Shown one piece after another: positions 1 to 8,443 of a stretch of DNA of 64,000 nt (positions are counted from its first letter, which is position 1; the number at the start of each line of letters is the position of its first letter). The position numbers and the translations under genes are program-made. The DNA comes from Pseudomonas tensinigenes (lineage in GTDB: Bacteria > Pseudomonadota > Gammaproteobacteria > Pseudomonadales > Pseudomonadaceae), in contig NZ_CP077089.1 in NCBI RefSeq assembly GCF_014268445.2, positions 3,217,501 through 3,281,500 on the forward strand, given 5' to 3'. The notes beneath the pieces are model-generated. The model made no database searches, had not been told where the DNA came from, and was given only the letters and a program-made list of their open reading frames with translations.

Positions 1-156
1 GAGCATCTGCAGTTTGGCAAATCCAACGTTGACCCGGTCGAGGTAGTTGAACAAGTAGCAGATGAAAATGAAGGGGATCAAACGCAGGGTGATGCGTTTG
101 TAGACGGCGTTTTTATCGTCATCGATGGTCTGGGTAGCTGCGGCGCTCTGCGACAT
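1..156 (-). CDS. MFS transporter, N-terminal part only
   Basis: Reading leftwards from an ATG at 154-156, the frame stays open for 52 codons to the window edge, so the rest of the gene lies outside. The product begins MSQSAAATQTIDDD and runs into a first membrane segment followed by YLFNYLDRVNVGFAKLQM. This N-terminal pattern (basic stretch, hydrophobic helix, then Asp-Arg-x-Asn-x-Gly) is typical of the anion:cation symporter branch of the major facilitator superfamily, which imports sugar acids such as tartrate, galactonate or glucarate. It is divergent from a CdaR-type regulator and near a glycerate kinase, so a role in uptake of a sugar diacid or glycerate is a fair inference. The substrate cannot be read from this fragment. 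Confidence 0.7.
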   Translation of the reverse strand, partial: MSQSAAATQTIDDDKNAVYKRITLRLIPFIFICYLFNYLDRVNVGFAKLQML

Positions 157-327
157 AGCGGCTCTCTCTTTATTATGATTTTTTGCGATGCAAAGGGTAA
201 CGTTGATCGCCCCGAGAGTCTCGGTCACCTTTGGCCGGATTGTCTTTGTGCCTGAGCACAGGGTTTGCCGCCAGACCCTGTGCGGGTGAACAACCGACTG
301 CCGCGTTTTTCAAGGATCTTGCCCATC

Positions 328-1449
328 ATGTTTGAACTCGATCACGACCTCGCCCAGGACATCGTCGACCGGGCCATGGCCATTTTGCCGTACAACGTCA
401 ACGTCATGGACAGCCAGGGGCTGATTCTCGGCAGCGGTGAACCGGAGCGCATCAACACCCGTCACGAGGGTGCGCAACTGGTGCTGGCCAACGGTCGCGT
501 GGTAGAGATCGACGCGCAGACCGCCGTGCATTTGAAAGGTGTGCAGCCGGGCATCAACCTGCCGCTGTTGCTCGATCAGCGCTTGATCGGTGTACTCGGC
601 ATCACCGGCGAACCGGAGCAGTTGCGCACTTATGCCGAACTGGTGCGCATGACCGCCGAAATGCTCGTCGGCCAGCGCAATCAGCAGGCCGAGCAGCAAT
701 GGCGGCGCCAGCGTTGCGATGATCTGCTGGCGTTGCTGTTGAGCGAGGCGGGGGACTCGCCGCGACTGGTCGATGAGGCACAGCAGCTCGGGCTTAAACC
801 GCAATTGACGCGGGTGCCGTATCTGTTCGAGCTGGGCCTTGAACATGGACCGGGGCAAACCGTCGAGGCGCTGAGTGCCTGGCTGATGTCGCGTTATCCC
901 GATAGCTGGTGCGTGAGTTCGGCGAAGTCATCGCTGCTGTGGTGTCGACCGGCAAGTCAGCACCTCGAGCATGATCGCTTGCTGGAAAAACTCGACGGCC
1001 TCGGCTGGAAGATTCTGCGCATCGCCGTGGGCGGGCAGGCCGATGGATTGGCGGGGCTGCGCCGTTGCTATCGGCGTGTGGGCGACTTGCTCGCCTATGG
1101 CCGGGAAGTGTTGCCGCATTCGCGATTGCTGACGCTGAACCGCTATCGCTTGCCGGTGATGCTGTGGCGCCATCGCAATGACGATGCGCTGGACGAATTG
1201 CTCAAACCGCTACGCAAGGTGATCGCCAAGGACGGCAACGGCCAGTTGCTGGCGACGTTGCGCAGTTGGTGCGAGCACGATGGCCAGAGTCAGGCCTGTG
1301 CCGATGCGTTGGGGATTCATCGCAACAGTTTGCGTTATCGGATGGAGCGGATTGCTGAACTGAGTGGGGTTGATCCGTTGCGGCTCGATGGGATGCTGGC
1401 GCTGTATCTCGGGGTGCAGCTTCTACCCCAGACAGATCTGTCGGCATGA
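328..1449 (+). CDS. cdaR: CdaR-type sugar diacid utilisation regulator
   Basis: A 373-residue protein matching CdaR in layout and length (the E. coli protein is 385 aa). The N-terminal part (about residues 1-140, opening MFELDHDLAQDIVDRAM) fits the putative sugar-diacid recognition domain. The C-terminus carries a PucR/CdaR helix-turn-helix, recognisable in ACADALGIHRNSLRYRMERI. Such proteins activate glucarate, galactarate and glycerate genes. The start at 328 is preferred over an in-frame start at 265 because AAGGA lies just upstream and the CdaR domain begins right at this Met. The divergent transporter and the downstream glycerate kinase are its likely targets. The family is secure; the exact inducer is not visible. 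Confidence 0.85.
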   Translation: MFELDHDLAQDIVDRAMAILPYNVNVMDSQGLILGSGEPERINTRHEGAQLVLANGRVVEIDAQTAVHLKGVQPGINLPLLLDQRLIGVLGITGEPEQLRTYAELVRMTAEMLVGQRNQQAEQQWRRQRCDDLLALLLSEAGDSPRLVDEAQQLGLKPQLTRVPYLFELGLEHGPGQTVEALSAWLMSRYPDSWCVSSAKSSLLWCRPASQHLEHDRLLEKLDGLGWKILRIAVGGQADGLAGLRRCYRRVGDLLAYGREVLPHSRLLTLNRYRLPVMLWRHRNDDALDELLKPLRKVIAKDGNGQLLATLRSWCEHDGQSQACADALGIHRNSLRYRMERIAELSGVDPLRLDGMLALYLGVQLLPQTDLSA

Positions 1450-1463
1450 AATGTTCTTCAGGA

Positions 1464-1536
1464 CGCCTTCGCGAGCAAGCTCGCTCCCACAGGGGAATGC
1501 ATTTCAAATGTGGGAGCGAGCTTGCTCGCGAAGGCG
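1464..1536. repeat. REP inverted doublet
   Basis: Two 28-bp arms in opposite orientation (1464-1491 and 1509-1536) around a 17-bp spacer. Each arm contains GTGGGAGCGAGCTTGCTCGCG and its complement ends in CGCCTTCGCGAGCAAGC. This is the dominant REP/REPIN family of the window. It sits directly after the cdaR-like gene. Confidence 0.85.
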
Positions 1537-1663
1537 GCGGAACATTCAACATCAGATCTTTTGTGAAAATGAACAATAAACGCCCCCGCCACTTGTGCAG
1601 CGGACAGGCGTCAATACGCAGGCCGACTGGCAGCATGAGGGGCATTGCAACTGGAGAATTCGC

Positions 1664-2803
1664 ATGAAGATCGTCATCGCCCCCGACTCGTTCAAGGACA
1701 GCCTGAGTGCCCAAGGCGTCGCTGAAGCCATTGCCCTTGGCCTGGCCCAGGTCTGGCCGCAGGCCACACTGGTCAAATGCCCGATGGCCGATGGCGGCGA
1801 AGGCACGGTCGAATCGATCCTCGCCGCCTGCGAAGGCGAACTGCGCCGCACCCGCGTGCGCGGCCCGCTGGGCACATCTGTCGACGCTGCTTGGGGCTGG
1901 TTGCCGCACAACCATACCGCAATCATTGAAATGGCCGAGGCCAGCGGCTTGCAACTGGTGCCGCTGGGGCAACGCGATGCCTGCATCAGCAGCACTTTCG
2001 GCACCGGCGAACTGATTCGCGCAGCACTGGATGCCGGCGCGCAGCGGGTGATTCTGGCGATTGGCGGCAGTGCGACCAACGATGGCGGCGCAGGGGCGAT
2101 GCAGGCGCTGGGCGTGAAGTTGCTTGATGCGCAGAGTCAATCGCTGGTACCTGGCGGTCTGGCGTTGGCGCAACTGGCACAACTGGACCTGAGCGAACTC
2201 GACCCGCGTCTGGCACAGGTGCGTTTCGACATCGCTGCTGATGTGAACAACCCGCTGTGTGGCCCGCACGGTGCCTCGGCGATTTTCGGCCCGCAGAAAG
2301 GCGCCTCGCCGGCGCAGGTGCAGCAACTCGATCAGGCGTTGGGCCACTTCGCCGAACTGTGCGCGCAGGCCCTGGGCAAAGACGTTCGTGACGAGCCGGG
2401 CAGTGGCGCGGCGGGCGGTTTGGGTTTTGCCGCCAAAGCGTTTCTCGGGGCGCAATTTCAGGCCGGGGTGGAAGTGGTTGCCGAACTGGTCGGCCTCGCC
2501 GACGCGGTCAAAGGTGCCGATCTGGTGATCACCGGGGAAGGGCGCTTCGATGCGCAGACCCTGCGCGGCAAGACGCCGTTCGGCGTTGCGCGGATTGCCA
2601 AGCAGCACGCGGTGCCGGTGATTGTCATCGCCGGCACTTTGGGCGAGGGTTACCAAGCGCTTTACGATCACGGCATCGATGCGGCATTCGCCGTAACCAG
2701 CGGCCCAATGACGCTGGAACAGGCCTGCGCCGAAGCGCCGCGCCTGCTGCGTGAACGCGCGACGGACATCGCCCGCGTCTGGCAGCTTGCCGCGAAATCC
2801 TGA
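1664..2803 (+). CDS. garK: Glycerate kinase (GarK/GlxK type)
   Basis: A 379-residue protein starting MKIVIAPDSFKDSLSA, the hallmark N-terminus of the GarK/GlxK (type I) glycerate kinase family, which is normally about 380 aa. Further family signatures are CPMADGGEGTVE, AIGGSATNDGGAGAMQALG and LVITGEGRFDAQTLRGKTP. It phosphorylates D-glycerate with ATP, the last step of glucarate, galactarate and glyoxylate routes into central metabolism. The start at 1664 is chosen over an in-frame start at 1595 because the family begins at MKIVIAPD and GGAG lies 8 bases upstream. It follows the cdaR-like gene in the same direction, separated by a REP doublet. Confidence 0.93.
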   Translation: MKIVIAPDSFKDSLSAQGVAEAIALGLAQVWPQATLVKCPMADGGEGTVESILAACEGELRRTRVRGPLGTSVDAAWGWLPHNHTAIIEMAEASGLQLVPLGQRDACISSTFGTGELIRAALDAGAQRVILAIGGSATNDGGAGAMQALGVKLLDAQSQSLVPGGLALAQLAQLDLSELDPRLAQVRFDIAADVNNPLCGPHGASAIFGPQKGASPAQVQQLDQALGHFAELCAQALGKDVRDEPGSGAAGGLGFAAKAFLGAQFQAGVEVVAELVGLADAVKGADLVITGEGRFDAQTLRGKTPFGVARIAKQHAVPVIVIAGTLGEGYQALYDHGIDAAFAVTSGPMTLEQACAEAPRLLRERATDIARVWQLAAKS

Positions 2804-2811
2804 GCAAATCC

Positions 2812-2910
2812 TGTAGGAGCTGCCGAAGGCTGCGATCTTTTGATTTTGCTTTTAAAAGTCCAGATCAAAAGATCGTCCGATCGCGGCCCGAGCCTTCGGC
2901 AGCTCCTACA
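2812..2910. repeat. Long inverted repeat, TGTAGGAGCTGCC family
   Basis: Outer arms TGTAGGAGCTGCCGAAGGCT and AGCCTTCGGCAGCTCCTACA are exact complements. The inner part (around GATCTTTTGA and TCAAAAGATC) also pairs, so nearly the whole 99 bp can fold into one hairpin. It occupies most of the space between the glycerate kinase and the chemoreceptor gene. A second member lies at 44454-44538. It may also serve as a transcription barrier, which is inference. The rest of the gap up to 3112 shows GCCGATAC at 2990-2997, resembling a flagellar sigma-28 -10 element, but without a convincing -35. Confidence 0.8.
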
Positions 2911-3112
2911 CAAAGCGATCCTCCAGTGTTTCATTGCTGTAACACCCTGAAAAATAGTTGCTCTTGTCCCGCAATCTTCCTAAAGCCTGGCCGATACAGC
3001 TAACAGGCGCGCACATAACTTCCTAAAACAGTGACGCCGGACTGAGCCCGCCCCCCTCGGGCCAGTGATGACGCATGGACGCTCGTAGTTTCTATCTTTC
3101 GAGAGCTCAACT

Positions 3113-4738
3113 ATGTCCCTGCGTAACCTGAATATCGCGCCCCGTGCCTTCCTCGGTTTTGCCTTTATCGCCCTGTTGGTGATCGTGCTCGGCGTATTCG
3201 CCGTCAACCGTATGTCGATCATCCGTCAGGCGTCCGTCGAGATGGATTCGACGCAACTTCCCAGCGTGACGCAACTTGCCGTAGTGACAGAAAACGTCCT
3301 GCGTCTGCGCATTCTGTCGTTCCGCGTGCTGGTCAATCGCGAAGCGGCCGGGTTGCAGGAAGCGCAGACCCGCATCGGCGTTCTGGTCGACAAGGTTCGC
3401 GCCGCCCAGGCCAGTTACGCCGCACTGCCGGCAAGTCCGGAAGAGCGGGCGTTGTACCAGACCTTCGCGACCACGCTGGACAACTACCTGCAAGCGCAGA
3501 ATCAGATGATGGAGCTGTCGCGCCAGGACAAACTCGACGAGATGCGCAGCCTGATCAACACGCGGATCAAGGACGGCACCGACCAGATGGGCGAGCAGCT
3601 CAATAAACTGATCGTCATGAATGCTTCCGACGCGAAAACCGCGTCGATTCAGGCCGGCCAATATTATGACAGCGCCATCACCGGCATCATTATCGTCGCT
3701 GTTTTCGCAGCCTTTGCCACGGTGCTACTGGCCTGGTTGCTGACCCGCAGCATCGTCACGCCGCTGAACCGTGCCGTGCAGGCCGCGCAAACCATTGCTG
3801 ACGGCAACCTCACCAAAGTCATCGAAGTCGATGGCAAGGATGAAGCGACGCAGTTGCTGCAGGCGCTCGCCACCATGCAGACCAACCTGCGCAAAACCAT
3901 CGAGCAGATCGCCGGTTCCGCCACGCAACTGGGCGCTGCTGCCGAAGAACTCAGCGCGGTGACCGAAGAAGCCTCCCGTGGCTTGCAGCAGCAGAACAAC
4001 GAAATCGAACAAGCCGCCACCGCCGTCAACGAGATGACCGCCGCCGTCGAGGAAGTGGCGCGCAACGCCGTGTCGACTTCGGAAGCCTCGAACCAGTCGA
4101 CCCATGCCGCCCGTGAAGGTCGCGACCAAGTGGTGAAAACCGTCGACGCGATCCAGACCATGACCCACGACGTGCAAAACACCGCGCAGATGATCGAAGG
4201 TCTCGCCGCGCAGGGCCGCGACATCGGCAAAGTGCTCGACGTAATCCGTGCCATCGCCGAACAGACCAACCTGCTGGCGCTCAACGCCGCGATCGAAGCC
4301 GCGCGCGCCGGTGAAGCCGGACGTGGTTTTGCCGTGGTCGCAGACGAAGTGCGGGCACTGGCCCATCGCACCGCGCAGTCGACCCAGGAAATCGAAAAAA
4401 TGGTCGCCGGCATCCAGAACGGTACCGGCGAAGCGGTTTCGTCGATGCAGCAAAGCAACCAGCGCACCCAGACCACTCTGGAAATGGCCCGCGCGGCCGG
4501 TGTTGCGCTGGAGCAGATCACCCAGTCGATCCACCAGATCAACGAGCGCAACCTGGTCATCGCCAGTGCTTCGGAAGAGCAGGCGCAAGTCTCGCGCGAG
4601 GTCGACCGCAACCTGGTCAATATCCGCGATCTGGCCACGCAATCGGCTGCCGGGGCCAACCAGACCAGCGCCGCGACCCATGAACTGTCGCGTCTGGCGG
4701 TTGATTTGAATGCGATGGTGGCGCGTTTTGTGATTTGA
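3113..4738 (+). CDS. Methyl-accepting chemotaxis protein
   Basis: A 541-residue inner-membrane chemoreceptor. It has a membrane helix at about residues 10-33 ([19 protein letters not shown]), a periplasmic region of about 150 residues rich in alpha-helix (four-helix-bundle ligand domain), a second membrane helix near 188-210, a HAMP linker, and a long cytoplasmic signalling coiled coil. The tip that contacts CheA/CheW is clear: [19 protein letters not shown] followed by [15 protein letters not shown]. It senses a ligand and controls flagellar rotation through CheA. The ligand cannot be read from the sequence. GAGAG lies about 10 bases before the ATG. The next gene starts only about 40 bp downstream, so co-transcription is possible. 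Confidence 0.93.
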   Translation: MSLRNLNIAPRAFLGFAFIALLVIVLGVFAVNRMSIIRQASVEMDSTQLPSVTQLAVVTENVLRLRILSFRVLVNREAAGLQEAQTRIGVLVDKVRAAQASYAALPASPEERALYQTFATTLDNYLQAQNQMMELSRQDKLDEMRSLINTRIKDGTDQMGEQLNKLIVMNASDAKTASIQAGQYYDSAITGIIIVAVFAAFATVLLAWLLTRSIVTPLNRAVQAAQTIADGNLTKVIEVDGKDEATQLLQALATMQTNLRKTIEQIAGSATQLGAAAEELSAVTEEASRGLQQQNNEIEQAATAVNEMTAAVEEVARNAVSTSEASNQSTHAAREGRDQVVKTVDAIQTMTHDVQNTAQMIEGLAAQGRDIGKVLDVIRAIAEQTNLLALNAAIEAARAGEAGRGFAVVADEVRALAHRTAQSTQEIEKMVAGIQNGTGEAVSSMQQSNQRTQTTLEMARAAGVALEQITQSIHQINERNLVIASASEEQAQVSREVDRNLVNIRDLATQSAAGANQTSAATHELSRLAVDLNAMVARFVI

Positions 4739-4779
4739 GATACGGTGAAGGCTGGAGACCGCGCAATCAGGAGACGTAC

Positions 4780-5967
4780 ATGCGCTATTCAGCCTTGACC
4801 CAACGAATCGCCGGAGAAGGAGCCGCCGCCTGGCAGATTCACGACCGAGCGCTGGAGTTGCGCGCCGAGGGTGTCGATATCCTGCTGCTGAGCATTGGCG
4901 ATCCGGATTTCGATACACCTCTGCCAATTGTTCACGGCGCGATCGACAGCTTGTTGGCCGGCGATACCCATTATTCCGAAGTGCGCGGTCGTTTGGCGCT
5001 GCGCACGCTGATTGCCGAACGCCATCGTCGGCGCAGCGGGCAAGCGGTCGATGCCGACCACGTGATCGTCATGCCCGGTGCGCAATGCGCGGTGTATTCG
5101 GTGGCGCAATGCTTGCTGGATCCGGGCGATGAAGTGATCGTCGCCGAACCGATGTATGTCACCTACGAAGGCGTTTTTGGCGCTTGCGGCGCGACGGTGG
5201 TGCCGGTGCCGGTGCGCCCGGAAAACGGCTTTCGTGTCGACCCGGTCGATGTTGCTGCGCGCATCACCCCGAAAACCCGCGCCATGCTGTTGAACAGTCC
5301 GAACAATCCGTCTGGCGCGAGCCTGTCACTGCTGATCTGGCAGGAATTGGCGGCGCTGTGCGTGCGCCATGATTTGTGGTTGATCAGCGACGAGGTTTAC
5401 AGCGAGCTGCTCTATGAAGGTCAGCACGTCAGCCCGGCGAGTTTGCCGGGCATGGCCGAACGCACGGCGACCATCAATAGCCTGTCGAAATCCCATGCCA
5501 TGACCGGGTGGCGCATCGGCTGGATGATCGGGCCGAAGTCGCTGGCCGAGCATTTGGTCAATTTGTCGCTGAGCATGTTGTTCGGACTGCCGGATTTTGT
5601 GCAGAAAGCCGCAGAGATTGCGTTGGAAAGCGATTTGCCAGAGGTGACTCAGATGCGCGAGGAGTATCGCCTGCGTCGGGATCTGGTTTGCGAACGTCTA
5701 AGCGGTTGTCCGGGGCTGTATCCGATTCGCCCGGATGGCGGCATGTTCGTGATGGTCGATGTGCGCCAGACCGGGCTCGGTGCCCAGGCGTTTGCCGAAC
5801 GGTTGCTGGAGGGCTATGGCGTGTCGGTGCTGGCCGGCGAGGCGTTCGGGCCGAGTGCGGCGGGGCATATCCGTATTGGTCTGGTGCTGGATCGGGTGAA
5901 ACTGGCGGATGCCTGTGCGCGGATTGCGCTTTGTGCTGCGCAGCTGTTACAGGCGCGCAGTGCCTGA
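4780..5967 (+). CDS. aruH: PLP-dependent aminotransferase, AruH-like
   Basis: A 395-residue fold-type I aminotransferase. It contains the PLP-lysine motif NSLSKSHAMTGWRIGW, the NSPNNPSG substrate loop and ISDEVYSEL with the PLP-binding Asp/Tyr. The start MRYSALTQRIAGEGAAAW and phrases such as PGAQCAVYSVAQCLLDPGDEV match what I remember of P. aeruginosa AruH, arginine:pyruvate transaminase, which makes 2-ketoarginine and alanine in the arginine transaminase pathway. The start at 4780 is preferred over an upstream in-frame start at 4735 because CAGGAG precedes it and the family begins there. None of the other aru genes is visible nearby, so the exact substrate is an inference from similarity. 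Confidence 0.8.
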   Translation: MRYSALTQRIAGEGAAAWQIHDRALELRAEGVDILLLSIGDPDFDTPLPIVHGAIDSLLAGDTHYSEVRGRLALRTLIAERHRRRSGQAVDADHVIVMPGAQCAVYSVAQCLLDPGDEVIVAEPMYVTYEGVFGACGATVVPVPVRPENGFRVDPVDVAARITPKTRAMLLNSPNNPSGASLSLLIWQELAALCVRHDLWLISDEVYSELLYEGQHVSPASLPGMAERTATINSLSKSHAMTGWRIGWMIGPKSLAEHLVNLSLSMLFGLPDFVQKAAEIALESDLPEVTQMREEYRLRRDLVCERLSGCPGLYPIRPDGGMFVMVDVRQTGLGAQAFAERLLEGYGVSVLAGEAFGPSAAGHIRIGLVLDRVKLADACARIALCAAQLLQARSA

Positions 5968-5990
5968 TGGTTTTGTGTTGCCCGTCCCGG

Positions 5991-6073
5991 CCTCTTCGCG
6001 AGCAGGCTCGCTCCCACATTGGTTTTGTGAACACTGAAGATCCAGTGTGGGAGCGAGCCTGCTCGCGAAGGCG
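5991..6073. repeat. REP inverted doublet
   Basis: Arms of the main REP family, TTCGCGAGCAGGCTCGCTCC and the reverse complement, face each other around a spacer of about 27 bp. It lies between the 3' ends of two convergent genes (the aminotransferase and kguD), a common location for REP elements and a possible bidirectional transcription end. Confidence 0.85.
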
Positions 6074-6094
6074 GCATTACAGTCACCGATTAAT

Positions 6095-7072
6095 TCAGCC
6101 CTGCCAGGCCGATGGATTCACCAGATTCGCCGGCCTCTCTCCCTTCAGCGCCGCCAACAGATTCTCCACCGCACACCGCGCCATCGCCTCACGCGTCTCA
6201 TGCGTCGCCGAGCCCATGTGCGGCGTCGCCACCACATTGTTCAACTGCAACAGCGGCGAATCATGGTTCAGCGGCTCACGCTCAAACACATCCAGCCCCG
6301 CCGCACGAATCCGCTGATGACGCAGCGCATCGATCATCGCCGCCTCATCGACCACCTTGCCCCGCGAGATATTGATGAAGATGCTTTCCGGGCGCATCAG
6401 CGCAAACTGCTCGGCGCCGATCAAGCCTTCGGTGTGCGCCGTCAGCGGCAAAGTCAGGCAAATGAAATCAGCCTGCTGTAACAATTCTTCGAGGCTGCGA
6501 TATTGCGCATCGAATCGCGCCTCGACCGCCGGTTTACGCGACTGGCTGTGATAGATCACCGGCATTCCAAACCCGAAATGCCCGCGCTGCGCCAATGCTT
6601 CGCCGATGCGGCCCATGCCGATGATGCCCAGCGTCTTGCCATGCACATCGGTGCCGAAATGCGCGGGACCGATATTGCGGCTCCATTGCCCGCTGCGCAC
6701 CATGTTCGCCAGTTCGACCACGCGCCGGGCGGCAGCGAGGATCAAGGCGAAACCGGTGTCAGCGGTGGTTTCGGTGAGCACGTCCGGGGTGTTGCTCAGC
6801 AGGATCTTGCGTTGGCTCAGGTAATCGATGTCGTAGTTGTCGACACCTACCGAAACGCTAGCGATAGCTTCGAGTTGCGGCGCCAGATCAAGCAACGCCG
6901 CATCAAGTTTCAGGCTGGCGCCGAGCAAACCGTGGGCGCGGGGCAGGGCGTCGCGCAGTTGCATCAGACCGTCGGCGTCGAGGCTATTGATCAGCGTCAC
7001 TTCGCACTGTTCTTGCAAACGCGCCATCAGCGCAGGCGAAAGTTTCTTGTACAACACGACCTGTTTTTTCAT
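6095..7072 (-). CDS. kguD: 2-keto-6-phosphogluconate reductase (D-2-hydroxyacid dehydrogenase)
   Basis: A 325-residue NAD(P)-dependent D-2-hydroxyacid dehydrogenase. The Rossmann glycine motif GMGRIGEALAQRG is mid-protein, with active-site elements NISRGKVVDE (Arg), an acidic residue in the following helix, and TPHMGSATHE (His). It closes the kgu operon. KguD reduces 2-keto-6-phosphogluconate to 6-phosphogluconate, which then enters the Entner-Doudoroff pathway. The start at 7072 (MKKQVVLYKK) is preferred over an in-frame start at 7141, which would lie inside kguT. The gene follows kguT by 13 bp. The same fold also covers glyoxylate/hydroxypyruvate reductases; operon context decides the call. 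Confidence 0.88.
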   Translation of the reverse strand: MKKQVVLYKKLSPALMARLQEQCEVTLINSLDADGLMQLRDALPRAHGLLGASLKLDAALLDLAPQLEAIASVSVGVDNYDIDYLSQRKILLSNTPDVLTETTADTGFALILAAARRVVELANMVRSGQWSRNIGPAHFGTDVHGKTLGIIGMGRIGEALAQRGHFGFGMPVIYHSQSRKPAVEARFDAQYRSLEELLQQADFICLTLPLTAHTEGLIGAEQFALMRPESIFINISRGKVVDEAAMIDALRHQRIRAAGLDVFEREPLNHDSPLLQLNNVVATPHMGSATHETREAMARCAVENLLAALKGERPANLVNPSAWQG

Positions 7073-7085
7073 GGCAGAAGTCTCT

Positions 7086-8384
7086 TCAGGAATGTGCTGG
7101 CACGGCACGCGTGGCAACGGCTTTGGCGACGACGCGATCACTGGCGCCGGGCTTGAGAAAAATTGTCAGCACCACCGACAGCAGCAGGGCGCCGCTCATC
7201 AACAGATACGAAGCGCCGGGCGAACCGGTGGAGCTGTTCAGGTAACCGACCAGATACGAGCCGCCGAACGAACCGAGCGCGCCCATGCTGTTGATCAGCG
7301 CCATCGCGCCACCGGCCACGTTGGCCGGGAGAATCTCCGGGACGATGGCAAAGAACGGCCCGTAAGGTGCGTACATGCAGGCGCCGGCAATCACCAGCAG
7401 CGTGTACGACCACCAGAAATGTTCAGCGCCCAGTGCGTAAGAACCGTAAAACGCAATGGACGCGATCAGCAGCGGCGGCCAGACAAAGCGTTTGCGCTTC
7501 TGCAACTTGTCCGAACCCCACGACACCACGAGCATGCCGATCACCGCCGCTAGATACGGTAGCGCCGACAGCCAGCCGGCTTCGATCATGTCCATTTGCG
7601 CGCCGGCCTTGAGGATCGACGGTAGCCACAACACGAACCCGTAGACGCCGATGCTCCAGCAGAAAAACTGCAGCGCGAGAATGATCACCTTCGGCGAACG
7701 GAACGCCTCGGCGTAGTTTTTCACCGCTTTGATCCCGACCTGTTCGGCGGCGAGTGCGCTTTCCAGATCGTGCTTTTCCTGGTCGTTTAGCCACTTGGCC
7801 TCGGACGGACGATCATCGGCCAGACGCCACCAGATAAACGCCCAGAGCACCGCCGGCAAACCTTCGATGATGAACATCCAGCGCCAGCTGAAATGCTGCA
7901 CCAGATAACCCGAAACCACTGACATCCACAGCATGGTCACCGGGTTGCCGAGGATCAGAAACGTGTTGGCCCGCGAGCGTTCGGCACGGGTGAACCAGTG
8001 GCACAGATACACCAGCATGGCTGGCATGACAGCGGCTTCGACCACGCCGAGCATGAAGCGGATGACGATCAGCCAATAGGCGTTGGAGACCACGCCGGTT
8101 AACGTGGCGAGACCGCCCCAGAGGATCAGGCTGACGAAAATCAGTTTCTTCACGCTGTGTTTTTGCGCGTAGATCGCACCGGGTACCTGGAAGAAAAAGT
8201 AACCGAGGAAGAACAGTGCACCGAGCAGTGATGACAGGCCCGGGGTGATCATCAGGTCTTCGGCCATGCCCGATGCAGCGGCGAAACCGTAGTTGGCGCG
8301 ATCCAGATACGCCAGGCTGTAGGTGATGAACACAATCGGCATGATGTACCACCAGCGGCGGGTGGCGAGAGTTGCGGTTTTCAT
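7086..8384 (-). CDS. kguT: 2-ketogluconate MFS transporter
   Basis: A 432-residue polytopic membrane protein of the anion:cation symporter family with about 12 hydrophobic segments. The N-terminal block contains YSLAYLDRANYGFAAA, the Asp-Arg-x-Asn-x-Gly signature of this transporter branch. It sits between the 2-ketogluconate kinase and reductase genes, all transcribed leftwards. This is the published Pseudomonas order kguE-kguK-kguT-kguD, so the substrate is assigned as 2-ketogluconate by context. The ATG at 8384 is preceded by a short 59-bp gap after kguK. Confidence 0.88.
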   Translation of the reverse strand: MKTATLATRRWWYIMPIVFITYSLAYLDRANYGFAAASGMAEDLMITPGLSSLLGALFFLGYFFFQVPGAIYAQKHSVKKLIFVSLILWGGLATLTGVVSNAYWLIVIRFMLGVVEAAVMPAMLVYLCHWFTRAERSRANTFLILGNPVTMLWMSVVSGYLVQHFSWRWMFIIEGLPAVLWAFIWWRLADDRPSEAKWLNDQEKHDLESALAAEQVGIKAVKNYAEAFRSPKVIILALQFFCWSIGVYGFVLWLPSILKAGAQMDMIEAGWLSALPYLAAVIGMLVVSWGSDKLQKRKRFVWPPLLIASIAFYGSYALGAEHFWWSYTLLVIAGACMYAPYGPFFAIVPEILPANVAGGAMALINSMGALGSFGGSYLVGYLNSSTGSPGASYLLMSGALLLSVVLTIFLKPGASDRVVAKAVATRAVPAHS

Positions 8385-8443
8385 GGGTCTTGCTCCTGAG
8401 CTTGTTGTTTTTGTCGCAGCAGGTTCAATGAATCGGTTGCCTG

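Noticed and set aside
1202..2671. Long minus-strand open frame opposite glycerate kinase and cdaR
   Set aside because: It is a mirror of GC-rich codon usage on the other strand; low complexity, Arg/His-rich, no domain and no ribosome-binding site.
2971..2997. Flagellar sigma-28 promoter for the chemoreceptor
   Set aside because: GCCGATAC fits the -10, but no TAAA-like -35 lies at the proper distance.
3664..4927. Long minus-strand frames opposite the chemoreceptor
   Set aside because: Ser/Ala- or Gly/Phe-rich translations without family resemblance; the plus strand holds a clear MCP.
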